Source of the DNA: Microcaldota archaeon
GTDB lineage: Archaea; Micrarchaeota; Micrarchaeia; Micrarchaeales; CABMGC01
Direction of reading: 5' to 3'
Length of the DNA stretch: 46,523 bases
Assembly (NCBI GenBank): GCA_021803945.1
Contig: JAJZKW010000007.1
Span: 1 to 46,523, forward strand
Positions 42,638 to 46,523 of the stretch are shown here, piece by piece (within the stretch, counting starts at the first letter, position 1; the number at the start of each line of letters is the position of its first letter). The translations under genes and the position numbers were made by a program. The notes beneath the pieces were generated by a model. That model saw only the letters and a list, made by a program, of their open reading frames with translations. It was not told where the DNA came from and did not search any database.

Positions 42638-44839
42638 TTGATAAAGGGATTCGTATTCACCCTCGATGCGCTTTTCGCGCTTCTCCTAGCAGGCATAGGC
42701 ATATCCTTGCTCCTCTTCTTTGCATACACTGCCCCTACCCCATACTATGTGCAAGCATCGTCCTCCAGCTCCCCGCTCTCCGGCTTCGCCTCTGCCAAGC
42801 TTGGCTCTTTATCGAGCATACCTCTGGTAAATTTCATAGCGCAGCAGGATGCAGCCTCAAACCAGACATGGCCCATGCCGATTAAGGACCAGTACAACGA
42901 TGGCGGAAACAACAACGGCCCCCAGGCCTTCACCCTGAACTATGTCTTCAACGCCACTGCGGCCATAGTCAACGGCACAATAGTGTCTGATTACGGAAAC
43001 GTATACTTCGGCGCAGGGAATGTCATATATGCCCTAAACGTGTCCACAGGAAACACCTCATGGACTTCAAATACCCTGTACAACTCAGTGCTGAACACAG
43101 ACCCTGTTGTCAATGCGGACCTGCTGTACGGTGGGTTCCTGATATACGCGACACAGGCTGACATAGTCGCGCTAAGTGCCTACAACGGCTCAGTTGTATG
43201 GTCGTCCCCTACGCCATACATCGCTGGCAACAAGGTGAAGCTCTACCTATACGACGGGAAGCTAATAACGTATGTTTATGACTCCTCTTCTCCGTCATCC
43301 TCCCCTCTTTATGCCATATACGCAAACAACGGCACAACCGTAGGCTCCTCGACGCAGCACCAGAACGTAATACAGTACCTTGCAATCTCCAACGGCCAGA
43401 TAGTCGCATCCTCATCAAGCGGCTCAATATCGATGTTTACGCAGATACTCAACAGCTCATACTCTGCAGGGCAGATCTGGACAATGACTCCGTCATGCAG
43501 CCCTTATCCAATAGGCCTTGCAGCGTATTTAGACATTATAGCCTACGGGTGCGGTGACAATGCAAACCTAAACTCAGTGAGCAACAGCCCTATCTTTTCT
43601 GCAGTTCAAGGATCGGCAGTTTCAGGAGTATCGATATACTCAGATAGCATAGCATTCCAGGATTCATCAGGAGTTTCGTTGTACAGCGCTGCAGGGAGCT
43701 ATTCGTACCAGTGGTCAGAATCGATACCCTCTTCTTATGGCACTGCCGTATTGAATGCTACTCCTGCGATATCCTCTTCCAGCGTCTATACATTATGGTC
43801 GAACAAGTACCTGCTCATGCAGAACCTCTCGACAGGAGCGATAACTGCAAATACGTCCATACCTTATTCAGGCTCAATCAATCCTTACATGGCGCTAGCG
43901 TACGGGAGGCTTTTTGCAAGCGTAGGATCTCACCTCATGGCATTCGGGAGCTGCCCGGTCAATACGAACGACTCCATACTCTCCGCAATAGGCACGCTGT
44001 ACATAAACGGCAGGGGGAGCTGCGCAAGCTACATACTCAGCAAGCTGCAGCAGCCATCCAACTACGCAATCACAATAAACGGCCTCGTTCAGCAAAACGC
44101 AGCGCAGTTCAATGGAGCGAGCAGTCAAATAAATGTAATTTCTACATCGCTTCTAAGACCTAATTACATAACATTATCGCTATGGGTCCAACTAATCTCC
44201 ACAGGTAACTATCAGTATATAGTCGATACCTCTAGCGATAGCCAGACTAGTACGTCTGGAATGACATTTCAAGTTACTCCCGGGCTCAACGGCTACTATA
44301 TCACATTCGGTAACGTCATAAACAACGGATTTACATCATTTAATATTGGTTCTGGCTGGAACCAATTTGTTTTCACTTATGCTGGAGCAAATGTTTATAC
44401 CTATGTGAACGGACAGCAAGAGTCCACTTTTACTGCAAGTGGTAACATTATTGGCTGGAACAGCGATCCGATTGTGCTGGGCGAATCTGAAGGCGGCAAT
44501 GCAGTCTGGATGAAGGGCAATCTTGCAAACGTCCAAATCTACAATACCTCCCTTTCCCCAAGCCAAATAACTACTCTATATCAAGAAGGGATAGGCGGAT
44601 CTCCGCTTCCGGCAAGCGGCCTGGTCGGGTGGTGGCCGCTGAACGGGAATACGAACAGCTATGCAAACCAGTACACTGCAGGGTACCCTACGGATATCCA
44701 GTTCCAAACAGCATCATACAACTCCGTTTCCCTTCAGAGTTCCTATTCTGTGACAAGCCAATCCGTTCCCATACCTCTCCTGAATTACTCAAAAGGCGCA
44801 TATAAATTATATAATGTGGGTATATACTCATGGAAGTGA
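42638..44839 (+). CDS. Anchored surface protein with PQQ-type beta-propeller and LamG domain
   Basis: The 733-residue product starts from TTG with MIKGFVFTLDALFALLLAGI, a signal anchor like the neighbours'. Residues about 100-430 contain repeated blades of the PQQ/WD-like kind (VIYALNVSTGNTSW, IVALSAYNGSVVW, LYAIYANNGTTV). Residues about 490-650 are one LamG domain, ending in the shared NVQIYNTSLSPSQITTLYQE block and GLVGWWPLNGN. The propeller may bind ligands or partners. It shares the cassette edge at 44528 with the other LamG genes and overlaps the next gene by 10 bases. Confidence 0.85.
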   Translation: MIKGFVFTLDALFALLLAGIGISLLLFFAYTAPTPYYVQASSSSSPLSGFASAKLGSLSSIPLVNFIAQQDAASNQTWPMPIKDQYNDGGNNNGPQAFTLNYVFNATAAIVNGTIVSDYGNVYFGAGNVIYALNVSTGNTSWTSNTLYNSVLNTDPVVNADLLYGGFLIYATQADIVALSAYNGSVVWSSPTPYIAGNKVKLYLYDGKLITYVYDSSSPSSSPLYAIYANNGTTVGSSTQHQNVIQYLAISNGQIVASSSSGSISMFTQILNSSYSAGQIWTMTPSCSPYPIGLAAYLDIIAYGCGDNANLNSVSNSPIFSAVQGSAVSGVSIYSDSIAFQDSSGVSLYSAAGSYSYQWSESIPSSYGTAVLNATPAISSSSVYTLWSNKYLLMQNLSTGAITANTSIPYSGSINPYMALAYGRLFASVGSHLMAFGSCPVNTNDSILSAIGTLYINGRGSCASYILSKLQQPSNYAITINGLVQQNAAQFNGASSQINVISTSLLRPNYITLSLWVQLISTGNYQYIVDTSSDSQTSTSGMTFQVTPGLNGYYITFGNVINNGFTSFNIGSGWNQFVFTYAGANVYTYVNGQQESTFTASGNIIGWNSDPIVLGESEGGNAVWMKGNLANVQIYNTSLSPSQITTLYQEGIGGSPLPASGLVGWWPLNGNTNSYANQYTAGYPTDIQFQTASYNSVSLQSSYSVTSQSVPIPLLNYSKGAYKLYNVGIYSWK
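44528..44640 (+). repeat. LamG cassette 3' edge, copy 3
   Basis: AACGTCCAAATCTACAA is identical to copies 2 and 4; the linker part differs more (CTTCCGGCAAGCGGCCTGG). The upstream edge at 44098, GCAGCGCAGTTCAATGG, matches 45987 in the next gene with one change. Confidence 0.55.
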
Positions 44840-46523
44840 CCAGATGGCTAGGGAGCTCAAAGGGGCAGCTCATGTCCCTCGCAGTGACCGTATTCATAAT
44901 GCTCATGGCTTCGGCACTGCTTCTGTACGTAATAGTGGGCTTGGGGTACGACAGCGTTACGCAGTCATCAGTGGTATCCTCAAGCTCAATAAATTACGGC
45001 ACGATACTGCAGAAGAATGCAGTATCTTTTGCCACAGGCAGCGCCTCAGCTGCACTTCACACCCTTTTTGTATATGAGTACAACGCATCTCTAAGGAAGG
45101 GAAACCTGATATCGAACTTCAGCCAGTTCATGCAGTACCTGATGGTAAACGGGACTCTTCCCAACGTGCAGCCAGGAACTCCAGCCGCTAATAAGATATT
45201 AAACCTCATGTCAAATTCTACATTCGCCTCGTATAATTCAGAGATATCATCAATTACCAATGCAGGGTCCAGAATCATAACAATCTCAGAATCAAAGCCG
45301 CACATATTCCAGGCAAACCCGTATTCCATAAATGTGCAGTATACTGAATATGCCAAGATAAACACCACATCAGGGATATTCTCCTTCACCATTCCGGTCA
45401 ACGCCTCAGTGCCTATAAACAACACCCCTGACTTATTTTACGCGCAGCAGGGAATATTCAGGCCAATGGCATTCGCAGGACTTAGCAACCTGGTCTCTGT
45501 CATAGGCAACGATTACGCCACGTATGGGAATACGAGTTCATTCACGTACGGCACTGCATATGTAATCCCAAGCCCTGCATCATGCACCTCTCCAGTAAAC
45601 CTCGTCCCGTCTCCGCTCAATTCGCATCCGTACAATTCCATGCTAATAATAGTAACAGCGAACGCAGTGGCGCTGACTTCTGGAGGCTGCACCACCCTGA
45701 ATGCATACGGAGGCCTCATTACAAACCTGCTGTCGACCCCTCCTCCTGTCCCATACCTGAATTTTTCCACTACTAACAACGCGCTAAAGTACCTGCAGAC
45801 AGGCCAGCACCTTCTCCTTTACGGACCAAGCCTTGCGGCTCTAAACATAACAAACCTTATAGACAAGATAAATGCGCATTCATACTTCACCTCCCCTTTT
45901 GCATCATCGTTCATAAACCGGTCTATTGGGAACTTCCAGCCAAGTTCGCAAAGCGGCATATTCACATTTGCGCCTTTCGGAAGGCAGGCAGCGCAGTTCA
46001 ACGGACAAAGTAGTTATATCAATGTTGGTGATTCACCAACCCTGAATCCTACCAACGCAATTACCATCGGAGCCTGGATAGATCCTACAACTGCACTTGG
46101 CCCTGTCATTGTAGCACGAAGAGACACATCAGCCTACTCATATGAATTTGCAATCTCCAATAGCGGGTTGTTGCTAGGCAGGATAAATTCCAATGCAAAT
46201 GCCGCACAATCAATAAGTACTATACCTCCAAGTGTTTGGACATACGTAGTGATGACTTACAACGGTTCAACAATTAGGCTATATACTAATGGAGCTCAAG
46301 TGGCAAGCTATGCTTACTCTAACACCATATCAAGCACGAATATCATTACAACTATAGGAGAGCGTAATTATACAGGAGCGCAAGCCTATTTCAACGGCTC
46401 AATTTCAAACGTCCAAATCTACAACACTTCCCTGTCGCAGACGCAGATAGACACCCTTTATCAGGAAGGCATAAGCGCGCTGCCGATTCCAGGGAACAGC
46501 CTGGTCGGCTGGTGGCCTCTGAA
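44830..46523 (+). CDS. Anchored LamG surface protein, 3' end outside the window
   Basis: An open frame of 564 codons runs from the ATG at 44830 to the window edge without a stop. It starts MEVTRWLGSSKGQLMSLAVT followed by a hydrophobic helix (FIMLMASALLLYVIVGLG), again a pilin-like or signal-anchor head. About 350 scaffold residues follow with many Ser, Asn and Thr and sequons. A LamG domain runs from AAQFNGQSSYINVG (about 45987) to NVQIYNTSLSQTQIDTLYQE (46408 on), then the usual GNSLVGWWPL at the edge. A GTG at 44836 is an alternative start. It is the fourth gene of the operon. Confidence 0.85.
   Translation, partial: MEVTRWLGSSKGQLMSLAVTVFIMLMASALLLYVIVGLGYDSVTQSSVVSSSSINYGTILQKNAVSFATGSASAALHTLFVYEYNASLRKGNLISNFSQFMQYLMVNGTLPNVQPGTPAANKILNLMSNSTFASYNSEISSITNAGSRIITISESKPHIFQANPYSINVQYTEYAKINTTSGIFSFTIPVNASVPINNTPDLFYAQQGIFRPMAFAGLSNLVSVIGNDYATYGNTSSFTYGTAYVIPSPASCTSPVNLVPSPLNSHPYNSMLIIVTANAVALTSGGCTTLNAYGGLITNLLSTPPPVPYLNFSTTNNALKYLQTGQHLLLYGPSLAALNITNLIDKINAHSYFTSPFASSFINRSIGNFQPSSQSGIFTFAPFGRQAAQFNGQSSYINVGDSPTLNPTNAITIGAWIDPTTALGPVIVARRDTSAYSYEFAISNSGLLLGRINSNANAAQSISTIPPSVWTYVVMTYNGSTIRLYTNGAQVASYAYSNTISSTNIITTIGERNYTGAQAYFNGSISNVQIYNTSLSQTQIDTLYQEGISALPIPGNSLVGWWPL
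46408..46520 (+). repeat. LamG cassette 3' edge, copy 4
   Basis: AACGTCCAAATCTACAA is identical to copies 2 and 3, and the linker CCGATTCCAGGGAACAGCCT is close to copy 2. The open frame continues past the window edge. Confidence 0.55.

Overview
The window looks like a piece of an archaeal genome, most likely a DPANN lineage of the Micrarchaeota/ARMAN type. Archaeal hallmarks are TATA-box promoters with short leaders or none, archease, an archaeosortase-type membrane protein, archaeal Y-family polymerase, a family-4 uracil-DNA glycosylase domain, class III (type IV pilin-like) signal peptides and archaeal-type rRNA. The placement inside DPANN is inferred from the diverged rRNA, the gene content and the LamG surface proteins; it is not proven.

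Layout. 1-1.2 kb: 3' part of a diverged 23S rRNA followed by a probable 5S. 1.3-5.6 kb (minus strand): two exported or anchored proteins of unknown function, then a small membrane protein/dicluster ferredoxin group. 5.8-8.7 kb: an Lrp-like regulator with an extra N-terminal module and its own palindrome, a methyltransferase and an anchored DUF192 protein. 8.7-14 kb: DNA/RNA maintenance genes (HerA-like ATPase with a nuclease-like tail, endonuclease IV, a YjbQ-family protein, a beta-CASP nuclease). 14-25.8 kb: thioredoxin reductase, a GT-C type membrane protein, a carbamoyltransferase, dinB/AMMECR1, a large protein with a cobalamin-binding domain, a 14-TM MFS transporter and a dienelactone hydrolase.

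25.8-38.4 kb has the marks of an accessory island mixed with housekeeping genes. It holds a tRNA-Ser-like remnant, three AAA ATPases of the DUF4143/DUF234 type (two with clear palindromic operators at the promoter), a decayed TnpB with its IS end hairpin, two VapBC-type modules facing each other, a DUF433/DUF5615 pair, tRNA-Ile, tRNA-Cys and a LamG-gene relic. Between these lie a Nudix-UDG fusion, an archaeosortase-like protein, archease and a four-CBS protein.

38.5 kb to the right edge is a plus-strand run of large surface proteins. Each starts with a pilin-like or signal-anchor N terminus, and three carry LamG (concanavalin A-like) domains. The LamG units share near-identical DNA at their edges, especially the 3' edge, and are more AT-rich than the scaffold around them. 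This suggests interchangeable adhesin cassettes on pilin-like stalks and is the best candidate for an undescribed system. The last gene runs off the window.
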